A stretch of DNA of 5,194 nucleotides from an uncultured Clostridia bacterium (GCA_947177005.1 CAMWSZ010000249.1:1-5194); one strand, 5' to 3'. Positions 1 to 4,934 are shown, numbered from the stretch's first letter. Numbers and translations are program-made. The notes: generated by a model from the sequence alone, not told the origin.

Positions 1-60
1 GAGTTGGACCTGCCGCAGTTTGCACTTTTGGCCGATGCGCTTTTTTCCGCGCTGCAATGA
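1..60 (+). CDS. 3' end of an unidentified protein gene (partial)
   Basis: Frame 1 of the plus strand stays open from the first base and ends in TGA at 58-60, encoding the last 19 residues ELDLPQFALLADALFSALQ. A terminator hairpin starts two bases after the stop, which is the main reason to believe the frame. The tail is hydrophobic with scattered acidic residues and looks like a C-terminal amphipathic helix. It is too short to assign to a family. The gene converges on the minus-strand genes to its right. Confidence 0.5.
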   Translation, partial: ELDLPQFALLADALFSALQ

Positions 61-62
61 CA

Positions 63-106
63 AAACGCACGACAGCAAAATAACTGCTGCCGTGCGTTTG
101 ATTTTG
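63..106. terminator. Hairpin terminator, probably bidirectional
   Basis: Positions 63-77 pair with 85-99 around a 7-nt loop. The single imperfect position is 72/90, which is A-C in a plus transcript but a G-U wobble in a minus transcript. On the plus strand the stem ends in TTT and is followed by GATTTTG. On the minus strand it ends in TTTTG. It begins 2 nt after the stop of the plus-strand gene, so it can end that transcript. It also lies downstream of the minus-strand immunity gene and is the first good terminator met by minus-strand transcription from the threonine aldolase operon. Confidence 0.8.
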
Positions 107-141
107 TCTCAGGAATGGATTCATTTTTCCTTCTGTCCGTG

Positions 142-150
142 ATATTAAAA
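142..150. repeat. Left 9-bp flanking direct repeat (target site duplication)
   Basis: ATATTAAAA directly abuts the left inverted repeat, which begins at 151. The same nine bases recur at 787-795, one base outside the right inverted repeat. A direct repeat of this length next to inverted ends is the usual footprint of transposition by a DDE transposase. The sequence is AT-rich, so chance alone cannot be excluded for this repeat considered in isolation. Confidence 0.7.
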
Positions 151-175
151 TCCCAATTCGCTTTTGTGTTCCCGA
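151..175 (+). repeat. Left terminal inverted repeat
   Basis: Outer block TCCCAATTCG (151-160), three variable bases CTT (161-163), inner block TTGTGTTCCCGA (164-175). Both blocks match the reverse complement of 761-785 exactly. The mismatches are confined to the three central bases. Confidence 0.8.
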
Positions 176-193
176 CGCTTTTCAACTCAAAAT

Positions 194-207
194 AACTGAA
201 TATTTAT
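194..207 (+). repeat. Subterminal direct repeat, left copy
   Basis: AACTGAATATTTAT matches AACGGAATATTTAT at 734-747 in 13 of 14 positions, in the same orientation. This copy covers the stop codon of the immunity gene, and the other lies upstream of its promoter. Both sit 13-18 nt inside the terminal inverted repeats. They could be accessory transposase or host-factor sites, or simply similar AT-rich DNA. Confidence 0.4.
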
Positions 208-668
208 AAATGCTGCTCACTTAATTTTTGGGAACCACGGTTAAAATAATAACGCATCCGCTCTTCATCGTTACAGGCCGCCCTGAGCAATCTGGAGAAT
301 AAACTGATGTCATCTATATATTGGGAATATATGCAAAAAACATCTTCATCCGAGTCAAAATGAAACATATTTACGCCGCTTTCGGTTTCCTCCCACTCTT
401 CAATAAACCCCGTTACAAGCGTTTCCCAGTCTTTGCTGCTGCCCTCAAGCCCCATCTTGCGGAATGTATCGGCCTTGAATCCATCACTGATTTTCAGCAA
501 AAGCGATAAGGCATAAGGGTGATGATCCACAAAAAAGAATGGAGCAATATCTTCTGGCTTTGTTCGTATTTTGAATGGTGGGCGGGTTTCGGGAGGCCAC
601 CAAGGGAGCCAGGGAAACCATTCCCATTCCTCATCTTTTCGCTGCCCATATTGTTCGAATTTTTTCAT
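204..668 (-). CDS. Imm51-family-like immunity protein (orphan)
   Basis: The predicted protein has 154 residues. Residues 42-140 resemble, from memory of the family, the Imm51 immunity proteins of bacterial polymorphic toxin systems. Matching features are an aromatic start with Asp-His (PFFFVDHH, 43-50), a glycine-glutamate turn before an invariant-looking DW (GLEGSSKDW, 73-81), and an acidic turn before Phe (FDSDEDVF, 104-111) followed by an amphipathic helix. Such proteins neutralise a cognate toxin in the cytoplasm. No signal peptide or membrane segment is seen. Residues 13-32 form an unusual Trp/Pro-rich segment outside that core. The start is supported by AAAGGA at 679-684, 10 nt upstream, and a promoter above it. 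No toxin gene is adjacent. The gene is more AT-rich than its neighbours and lies inside an inverted-repeat-bounded element, so transfer is likely. Family assignment is moderate; a plain hypothetical protein is the alternative. Confidence 0.7.
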   Translation of the reverse strand: MKKFEQYGQRKDEEWEWFPWLPWWPPETRPPFKIRTKPEDIAPFFFVDHHPYALSLLLKISDGFKADTFRKMGLEGSSKDWETLVTGFIEEWEETESGVNMFHFDSDEDVFCIYSQYIDDISLFSRLLRAACNDEERMRYYFNRGSQKLSEQHL

Positions 669-697
669 GTCCTACCATTCCTTTAGAAATTTTGATT

Positions 698-727
698 TGT
701 ATACAACTATGCTATAAAAATACGCAA
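698..727 (-). promoter_or_regulatory. Promoter of the immunity gene
   Basis: On the minus strand TTGCGT (727-722) is followed after 18 nt by TATACA (703-698). This predicts a start near 691 and a leader of about 23 nt that contains the ribosome binding site. The -10 box lies within the perfect palindrome TTGTATACAA (697-706). It lies inside the mobile unit, so the gene would carry its own promoter wherever the unit inserts. Confidence 0.5.
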
Positions 728-733
728 TTCTAA

Positions 734-747
734 AACGGAATATTTAT
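734..747 (+). repeat. Subterminal direct repeat, right copy
   Basis: AACGGAATATTTAT, the partner of 194-207 with one mismatch. It lies just upstream of the -35 box of the immunity gene and 13 nt inside the right terminal inverted repeat. Confidence 0.4.
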
Positions 748-760
748 TCAATAGATTCAA

Positions 761-785
761 TCGGGAACACAAGGCCGAATTGGGA
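761..785 (-). repeat. Right terminal inverted repeat
   Basis: Read on the minus strand this is TCCCAATTCG, then GCC, then TTGTGTTCCCGA, matching the left end at 151-175 in 22 of 25 positions. One base (C786) separates it from the flanking 9-bp direct repeat. Confidence 0.8.
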
Positions 786-786
786 C

Positions 787-795
787 ATATTAAAA
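787..795. repeat. Right 9-bp flanking direct repeat (target site duplication)
   Basis: ATATTAAAA, identical to 142-150. It begins 5 bases beyond the stop codon of the threonine aldolase gene (801-803, minus strand), placing the insertion point immediately downstream of that gene. Confidence 0.7.
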
Positions 796-800
796 AGATG

Positions 801-1850
801 TCAGCCCTGTTGAAGTTGTTTCAGGACGGCAATCAGTCTGTCCGTGTCAGCGTCCGTGGTAGCCCAACTGGCCGCCAGACGGATAATCGACTGTTCATAG
901 TCATATTTTTCCCAGAAACAGAAATCGACCGCTTCCGCAAGCTTAGCCATTTTTTTATTTTCCAGCACCGGAAATACCTGATTCGTCGGATTATCGTAGG
1001 CAAGCTGGAATCCCGTTTCCCGCAGGGCGTTCCGGATACGGTTCGCGGCGGCAATCGCCGGACGGCCGATTTCCTGATACAATCCGTTGGTAAAGAGCGT
1101 GTCGAACTGCAAGCCCAGCAGCCACCCCTTTGCCAACAGTGCGCCGTGCTGCTTCATGACCGTGACGAAATGGGGGATGAACCCTCTCTGCGGGACGACC
1201 ACCGCTTCCCCGAACAGCGCACCACATTTTGTCCCGCCGATGTAGAACACGTCGCACAGCTCCGCCAGATCCTGCAAAGTAACATTATTTTCCGGACAGG
1301 CGAGGGCATATGCCAGCCTTGCGCCGTCCACATAGAGGGGGATACGTTTTTTCCGGCACACGCGGCTGATATCCCGCAGCTCGGACAGGGAGTACAGCGC
1401 CCCGAACTCGGTGGGCTGGGAGATGTAGACCATGCCGGGCCGGACCAGATGATCCCGGTTTTCGTCCACCTCATACTGTTCTATCGTATCCTGAATATCA
1501 CCGGCGGAGATCTTGCCCAGGTATTCCGGGAGCAGCAGGACCTTGTGCCCGCCGGACTCCACCGCGCCTGCTTCATGGGTATAGATATGCCCGCTGATTG
1601 CGGATAGCACGCCCTCATAGGGACGGAGCAGCGCACCAATTACGGCGGCGTTTGTCTGGGTGCCGCCGGTCAGAAAGAACACATCGGCGTTGGGACAGCC
1701 GCAGGCCGTCCGGATTTTTTCCCGTGCGGATTCCGTCAGCGGGTCCGTACCGTACCCCGCCATTTTTATATAATTATTTGTCTGCAAACGAGACAAAATT
1801 GCCTCATGCGCGCCCTCCATGTAATCGGACGCAAAGGACAATTTTCCCAT
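801..1850 (-). CDS. ltaE: Low-specificity L-threonine aldolase (PLP enzyme)
   Basis: The 349-residue protein is full length for the beta-eliminating lyase/threonine aldolase family, cytosolic fold-type I PLP enzymes that split L-threonine or L-allo-threonine into glycine and acetaldehyde. Visible landmarks are the N-terminal SFASDYMEGAH motif (5-15), the phosphate-binding GGTQTN (62-67), the His that stacks on PLP in THEAGA (His92), VDGAR with the PLP-pyridine Asp175 and Arg178, and the Schiff-base lysine in GGTK (Lys208). Arg324 in IIRLAASW is the likely carboxylate-binding residue. A strong AGGAGG lies at 1859-1865, 8 nt from ATG, and directly abuts the stop of the YigZ-family gene. It is the last gene of the row. 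Its original downstream region appears to have been interrupted by the mobile unit at 151-786. Confidence 0.93.
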   Translation of the reverse strand: MGKLSFASDYMEGAHEAILSRLQTNNYIKMAGYGTDPLTESAREKIRTACGCPNADVFFLTGGTQTNAAVIGALLRPYEGVLSAISGHIYTHEAGAVESGGHKVLLLPEYLGKISAGDIQDTIEQYEVDENRDHLVRPGMVYISQPTEFGALYSLSELRDISRVCRKKRIPLYVDGARLAYALACPENNVTLQDLAELCDVFYIGGTKCGALFGEAVVVPQRGFIPHFVTVMKQHGALLAKGWLLGLQFDTLFTNGLYQEIGRPAIAAANRIRNALRETGFQLAYDNPTNQVFPVLENKKMAKLAEAVDFCFWEKYDYEQSIIRLAASWATTDADTDRLIAVLKQLQQG

Positions 1851-1857
1851 AAAAAAA

Positions 1858-1865
1858 TCCCTCCT
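1858..1865 (-). promoter_or_regulatory. Ribosome binding site of the threonine aldolase gene
   Basis: AGGAGGGA on the minus strand, 7 nt before the ATG. It begins on the base directly after the TAG of the YigZ-family gene (1868-1866), so ribosomes ending there can reinitiate on the aldolase. Confidence 0.8.
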
Positions 1866-2498
1866 CTATCTTTCTCTGGGTCCCGGCCGGAACTGTTCGT
1901 CCATAACCAGCAGCTCCAGCCGTCCGGCGGACAGCTCCGTCACTTTTTCCCGAAAAATATCCACGTTTTCACCGGGCAATTGGACTGTCAGCAGCACATC
2001 CGCGCCGAAATCCGTATCCGTAATGGTCCCGCCGCACTGTTCCGCCAGCAGCCGCATCCGTTCGTAGAGGGGGTAGGTACACGGCGCCGCGACGGTCGCC
2101 CACAGCCGCATCCGGCACACGCCCCCGGCGTCCAGTGCCAGCTTGGCCGTACCGCCGTATGCTCTTGTCAGCCCTCCCGCACCCAGCAGGATTCCGCCGA
2201 AATACCGGGTCACGACGCAGCAGACGTTTGTAATTTCTTCTCTCAAAAAAACATTGAGTATAGGCTGCCCGGCGGTCCCCTGAGGCTCGCCGTCGTCGCT
2301 GTAGCGCAGCACGCCGCCCTCCCGGATCACATAGCACCAGCAGTTGTGACGGGCATCGTAGTGCCGTTTTTTTGTCTCCTCGATTCTTGCCCGGGCTTCC
2401 TCCTCACTCTCCACGCGCCACATATGACCGATAAAACGGGAGCGTTTTTCCACAAATTCATCTTCCCCCTCACCAAAAGGGACCAAATAACTATCCAT
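1866..2498 (-). CDS. yigZ: YigZ/IMPACT family protein (UPF0029 plus DUF1949)
   Basis: The 210-residue protein is close to the roughly 205 residues of E. coli YigZ. The N-terminal UPF0029/Impact domain spans about 16-122 and shows EKRSRFIG (17-24), ARHNCWCYVI (49-58), DDGEPQGTAGQPIL (68-81) and the signature VVTRYFGG followed by GAGGLTRAYGGTA (95-118). A ferredoxin-like DUF1949 domain follows at about 140-197. The Impact family is linked to translation control (eukaryotic IMPACT/Yih1 acts on the GCN2 pathway); the bacterial role is not settled. The frame stays open far upstream, but that part only shadows the acetyltransferase gene. The ATG at 2498-2496 is chosen because the family N-terminus starts there and AAGGGAG (2506-2512) lies 7 nt before it. 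Its start overlaps the acetyltransferase stop by 8 nt (ATGGATAG), suggesting translational coupling. Confidence 0.93.
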   Translation of the reverse strand: MDSYLVPFGEGEDEFVEKRSRFIGHMWRVESEEEARARIEETKKRHYDARHNCWCYVIREGGVLRYSDDGEPQGTAGQPILNVFLREEITNVCCVVTRYFGGILLGAGGLTRAYGGTAKLALDAGGVCRMRLWATVAAPCTYPLYERMRLLAEQCGGTITDTDFGADVLLTVQLPGENVDIFREKVTELSAGRLELLVMDEQFRPGPRER

Positions 2499-3015
2499 TC
2501 CCGTTCTCCCTTCTTTCCCAGTCCTGATACAAAAGCATATAGAAACATATATCCCGGGCAACCCGGCCCGTGAGATTTTCCTGAAACATAAACATAAAGC
2601 CGCATTTTTCCAGCACGCGGCGGCAGCGCCGGTTTTCTGCGAAACAGATGCTCCAGACGGTTTCCAGGCCCAGACGGCCGAACCCATAGCGCAGCAGTTC
2701 CCGTACCGCTTCCGGCATGATGCCCCGGCCCCAAAAGGCGGGATTGAGGGCAAAGCCCAGCTCGTCCGTAGTCTCGGAGGGGGGCCCGACGAAACCGGCG
2801 GAGCCGATGACATGGCCGCTTTCCCGGTCCTCGACGGCAAAGAATACCGGAGAAGAAAAGAAGGTCCGAATAGCATTCCGGCTGTCCTCAATGGTTTTGT
2901 GGGGTGTCCACCCGGCGGAGAGTCCAACCCGCGGATCTTGGGCGTAGGAGAAGAGGTCGGCGGCGTCACTCAGGGTGAAGGGCCGCAGAATGGTCCGGTT
3001 TGTTTCTAAAATCAT
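2491..3015 (-). CDS. GNAT family N-acetyltransferase, RimJ/RimL type
   Basis: The 174-residue single-domain protein uses acetyl-CoA to acetylate an amino group; the substrate cannot be told from sequence. The N-terminus TNRTILRPFTLSDAADLF (5-22) is the typical RimJ/RimL start. A beta-strand with GSAGFVG (71-77) is followed by LGFALNPAFWGRGIMPEA (86-103), the core strand and the pyrophosphate-binding loop of acetyl-CoA. ENRRCRRVLEKCGF (127-140) is the family's Asn-containing CoA-side helix. The start has a rather poor ribosome binding site (GGGG at 3021-3024) and lies 14 nt after the XRE regulator stop, so coupled translation is likely. It overlaps the YigZ-family start by 8 nt. Related enzymes modify ribosomal protein N-termini or detoxify small molecules; neither is proven here. 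Confidence 0.9.
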   Translation of the reverse strand: MILETNRTILRPFTLSDAADLFSYAQDPRVGLSAGWTPHKTIEDSRNAIRTFFSSPVFFAVEDRESGHVIGSAGFVGPPSETTDELGFALNPAFWGRGIMPEAVRELLRYGFGRLGLETVWSICFAENRRCRRVLEKCGFMFMFQENLTGRVARDICFYMLLYQDWERRENGNG

Positions 3016-3029
3016 AGAGCCCCCAATCG

Positions 3030-3260
3030 TTAGTGATTCACTTCCGGATTGTCAGTGCGGCCCAGCAAATAGTCTATACTGACTTTATAGTGATCTGCTA
3101 AAGCACAGAGATTTTCTGTGCTGGGAAAGTTGTCCCCTCCCTCAAATTTCTGATAGTGGCGCTCTCCAATCCCAATAGCTTCGCCAACTTGTTTCTGTGT
3201 TTCTCCACCCGTTTTACGCAAAGCGCGTAATCTTTCGCTAAAAAATTGTTTTGAAATCAT
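3030..3260 (-). CDS. XRE-family HTH transcriptional regulator
   Basis: The small 76-residue protein consists almost entirely of one Cro/CI-type helix-turn-helix domain. Helices one and two run through FSERLRALRKTGGETQKQVGEAIGI (7-31), and the recognition helix lies around ERHYQKFEGGDNFPSTENL (33-51). The ending DHYKVSIDYLLGRTDNPE (57-74) is the very common C-terminal signature of short firmicute XRE regulators. AAGGAG (3266-3271) sits 5 nt before the ATG. It heads the minus-strand row with the acetyltransferase and is divergent, across 88 bp, from the small plus-strand gene at 3349. An inverted repeat inside that gene's promoter is a candidate binding site. I see no convincing sigma-A promoter for this gene itself. 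Confidence 0.92.
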   Translation of the reverse strand: MISKQFFSERLRALRKTGGETQKQVGEAIGIGERHYQKFEGGDNFPSTENLCALADHYKVSIDYLLGRTDNPEVNH

Positions 3261-3269
3261 ATTTTCTCC

Positions 3270-3298
3270 TTGACACGTAAAAAGAAACGTGATATCCT
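3270..3298 (+). promoter_or_regulatory. Sigma-A promoter of the small plus-strand gene
   Basis: A perfect TTGACA -35 box (3270-3275) is separated by 17 nt from TATCCT (3293-3298), the best promoter in the window. Transcription would start near 3305, leaving a leader of about 44 nt before the ATG at 3349. The -35 box overlaps the ribosome binding site of the divergent XRE gene. Confidence 0.75.
3274..3291. promoter_or_regulatory. Candidate operator for the XRE regulator
   Basis: CACGT (3274-3278) and ACGTG (3287-3291) form a perfect inverted repeat with an 8-nt A-rich spacer. It lies between the -35 and -10 boxes of the plus-strand promoter and just upstream of the XRE ribosome binding site. 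Such placement would let a dimeric HTH protein block the promoter. Half-sites are only 5 bp, so this is suggestive rather than firm. Confidence 0.4.
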
Positions 3299-3337
3299 AT
3301 TAGTGAAGACGCCAAATGTGTCGTGAAAATAATTTTT

Positions 3338-3342
3338 GGAGG
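3338..3342 (+). promoter_or_regulatory. Ribosome binding site that fixes the start at 3349
   Basis: GGAGG with a 6-nt spacer to ATG 3349. The in-frame ATG at 3316 has no such site and lies only about 11 nt from the predicted transcription start, so 3349 is preferred. Confidence 0.75.
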
Positions 3343-3348
3343 TTCTTT

Positions 3349-3591
3349 ATGACCGACTTTATGCGCTGGCTGTATGCCCACTACATCGCGCCCCAGCTTG
3401 AGAAAGCCGATCCCACCGGCTACGAAAATTCTCTGTCACTCATGGAGATGTGTTTGGACCCGGACTTGCTCCGGGAATACCGGCGGACTTTGGAATTTTA
3501 CGCCGGCAATGCGTTTTTGCTGGGTCTTTACACCGGCGCGGGACTTCAATCCTCCCAGAACTCCTTTGGTTCCACCCAGCCCTCAATATAG
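3349..3591 (+). CDS. Small unrecognised protein, divergent from the XRE regulator
   Basis: An 80-residue protein with a strong promoter and ribosome binding site. It opens with MTDFMRWLYAHYIAPQLEK, rich in aromatic residues, and its central part (residues 29-66) looks helical, ending in FLLGLYTGAGLQ. There is no transmembrane segment long enough for a membrane protein and no cysteine pair. I do not recognise the family with confidence; short proteins of this look occur beside XRE genes in clostridia, which is a recollection and not a search result. The last 14 or so codons (from 3546) lie antisense to the end of hflX, so the tail SSQNSFGSTQPSI may be incidental sequence read through to the first stop. 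Control by the neighbouring XRE protein is inferred from the divergent layout. Confidence 0.7.
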   Translation: MTDFMRWLYAHYIAPQLEKADPTGYENSLSLMEMCLDPDLLREYRRTLEFYAGNAFLLGLYTGAGLQSSQNSFGSTQPSI

Positions 3592-4862
3592 GGCTTCACC
3601 AGACCGATAGCCCGGGGATTGCAGACTGCCGTAATATCAATAGTCTCCTTATACTCCACCGATTCCACCTTGCCCTCCCGGTACAGCACGTCCAGCAGAT
3701 TCCCCTTGTCGTAGGGCAGATGCAGGACCACCCGCCGGGTTCCCTTGTCCAGACGCCGGTCAATCGCTTGCAGCAGAACGTCCAGCCCCTCTTTTGTTTT
3801 TGCGGAGATGTTCACAGCGTCCTCCCCTCTCGGACGGATACCGCCCCAGTAAAGGTCGGATTTGTTGTAAACACGCAGGCAGGGCGTCGTTTCCGCGCCC
3901 AGCTCCGCGATCAGACTGTCCACAATCTGCGCCTGTTCCTGCCATTCGGGATTTGAAATGTCGATTACATGCAGTAGCAGATCGGCATACGCCAATTCCT
4001 CCAGTGTGGCTTTGAATGCGTCCACGAGCTGATGCGGCAGCTTCCGGATAAAGCCGACGGTGTCGGAGATCACCACGTCCAGCGTGTCGCTGACCGTCAG
4101 GAGGCGTGTTGTGGTGTCCAGAGTATCGAAAAGGCGGTTGTTGGCGGGGATGCCCGCGCCGGTGAGGGCATTGAGCAGAGTTGATTTCCCGGCGTTGGTG
4201 TAGCCGGCAATGGCAACCACCGGGATTTGATTTTTGGTCCGGCGCTGCCGCTGGGTCCCGCGAACGCGTCGCACCTCCTCCAGCTCCTCTTTGAGCTTGT
4301 CGATTTTGCGGTGAATATGCCGCCGGTCGGTCTCCAGCTGCGTCTCGCCGGGACCCTTTGAGCCGATAGGACCTTTTCCGCTCGTACCGGCCTGCCGTTC
4401 CAAATGGGTCCACATACCGGTCAGGCGCGGCAGCAGGTATTGATACTGCGCCAGCTCCACTTGCAGCCGTCCCTCTTTGGTACGCGCCCGCTGGGCGAAA
4501 ATGTCCAGAATCAGCGCACTGCGGTCCAAAACCTGCACGCCCAGCTCTTCTGTCAGGACGCGCAGCTGGGAGGGGCTGAGGTCGTTATCGAAAATCACTG
4601 ACGTCGCTTCTTCGCTTTTGATTAAAGCTTTGATTTCCGCGACCTTTCCCTCTCCGATGAAGGTGCGGGGATCGGGGGAGGCGCGGTTTTGCAGGACGGA
4701 GGCCGCCACTTCTCCGCCTGCCGTTTCGACGAGGGCTTCCAGTTCGTCCATTGACTCCTCCGTCGCGTTGTCACGGCGTTCGAGGCGGGGGCTGGACAGT
4801 CCCGCCGCAATCACAATATCACGGGGTTTTTGTACATCCTGTAATTGGTCGTTTTCTCTCAT
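3546..4862 (-). CDS. hflX: GTPase HflX
   Basis: The 438-residue protein matches the usual 410-440 of HflX, a ribosome-associated GTPase that splits stalled or hibernating 70S ribosomes, especially under heat stress. The N-terminal nucleotide-binding-like domain shows FIGEGKVAEI (68-77) and FDNDLSPSQLRVL (91-103). A linker with KGPGETQLETDRR (169-181) and a charged coiled-coil (182-210) follows. The G domain has G1 GYTNAGKST (220-228), G2 TTTR (250-253), G3 DTVG (267-270), G4 NKSD (333-336) and G5 SAK (353-355). A C-terminal domain ends in GWVEPKEFWED. All GTPase motifs are intact. The start is supported by GAGG at 4867-4870, a short 4 nt from ATG. It lies 114 nt downstream of rpmE in the same direction. 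Its 3' end overlaps the convergent small gene by 46 nt, with no terminator visible there. Confidence 0.96.
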   Translation of the reverse strand: MRENDQLQDVQKPRDIVIAAGLSSPRLERRDNATEESMDELEALVETAGGEVAASVLQNRASPDPRTFIGEGKVAEIKALIKSEEATSVIFDNDLSPSQLRVLTEELGVQVLDRSALILDIFAQRARTKEGRLQVELAQYQYLLPRLTGMWTHLERQAGTSGKGPIGSKGPGETQLETDRRHIHRKIDKLKEELEEVRRVRGTQRQRRTKNQIPVVAIAGYTNAGKSTLLNALTGAGIPANNRLFDTLDTTTRLLTVSDTLDVVISDTVGFIRKLPHQLVDAFKATLEELAYADLLLHVIDISNPEWQEQAQIVDSLIAELGAETTPCLRVYNKSDLYWGGIRPRGEDAVNISAKTKEGLDVLLQAIDRRLDKGTRRVVLHLPYDKGNLLDVLYREGKVESVEYKETIDITAVCNPRAIGLVKPYIEGWVEPKEFWED

Positions 4863-4879
4863 AAAACCTCAATGCGCCG

Positions 4880-4906
4880 TTCACTGCAAAGTGTTTGCCG
4901 GGTGAA
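4880..4906 (-). promoter_or_regulatory. Nested dyad in the hflX leader
   Basis: An outer pair TTCAC (4880-4884) / GTGAA (4902-4906) encloses an inner pair GCAAA (4886-4890) / TTTGC (4894-4898) with a 3-nt loop. It ends 9 nt before the GAGG of hflX. In RNA it would be a stem with a small asymmetric internal loop. It has no U-tract, so it is not a standard terminator, and could be an operator or a leader hairpin affecting translation. Confidence 0.4.
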
Positions 4907-4914
4907 AGCGCTTT
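4905..4914. promoter_or_regulatory. 10-bp palindrome, weakly cre-like
   Basis: AAAGCGCTTT is a perfect palindrome between rpmE and hflX, overlapping the edge of the nested dyad. Its core resembles the catabolite-response element bound by CcpA, but the outer TG is missing on one side and the C on the other. I regard it as a possible protein-binding site only. Confidence 0.2.
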
Positions 4915-4934
4915 TTTGAAAATTTAGTAAGATA

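Larger units (their letters stand above)
151..786. mobile_element. MITE-like non-autonomous element carrying an immunity gene
   Basis: The unit of about 636 bp is bounded by 25-bp inverted repeats (151-175 and 761-785, 22 of 25 matching) and by a perfect 9-bp direct repeat outside them. It is visibly more AT-rich than the genes on either side. It holds one minus-strand gene with its own promoter, and there is no room for a transposase, so it would have to be mobilised in trans. The repeats are bipartite, with an outer TCCCAATTCG block and an inner TTGTGTTCCCGA block separated by three unmatched bases, as expected for transposase-bound ends. A 9-bp duplication occurs in several families (IS4-like, IS256, ISLre2, IS1), so I cannot name the parent element. 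Mobility is inferred; the repeats are read directly. Confidence 0.75.

Noticed and set aside
784..802. Hairpin GACAT/ATGTC at the end of the aldolase gene as a terminator
   Set aside because: The stem is only 5 bp with a 9-nt loop, overlaps the stop codon and the flanking repeat, and has no T-run after it.
780..1607. A 275-codon open frame on the plus strand
   Set aside because: It lies antisense to the threonine aldolase gene, has no ribosome binding site or recognisable motif, and is explained by GC-rich codon structure of the real gene.
1806..2573. A 255-codon plus-strand open frame opposite the YigZ-family gene
   Set aside because: No family resemblance and composition typical of an antisense shadow (many Pro, Arg, His, Gln).
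2499..2969. N-terminal extension of the YigZ-family frame to an ATG at 2969
   Set aside because: The extra 157 residues only shadow the acetyltransferase in another frame. The family N-terminus and the ribosome binding site at 2506-2512 place the start at 2498.
3316..3348. Earlier ATG for the small plus-strand gene
   Set aside because: It has no ribosome binding site and lies only about 11 nt after the predicted transcription start; GGAGG at 3338-3342 supports 3349.
3501..3541. CGCCGG/CCGGCG inverted repeat inside the small gene
   Set aside because: It comes from similar codon runs for Ala-Gly and Thr-Gly, is widely spaced, and lacks any terminator feature.
3450..3956. A 168-codon plus-strand open frame over the small gene and the hflX end
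   Set aside because: It runs out of frame with the supported small gene and antisense to hflX, with no ribosome binding site.
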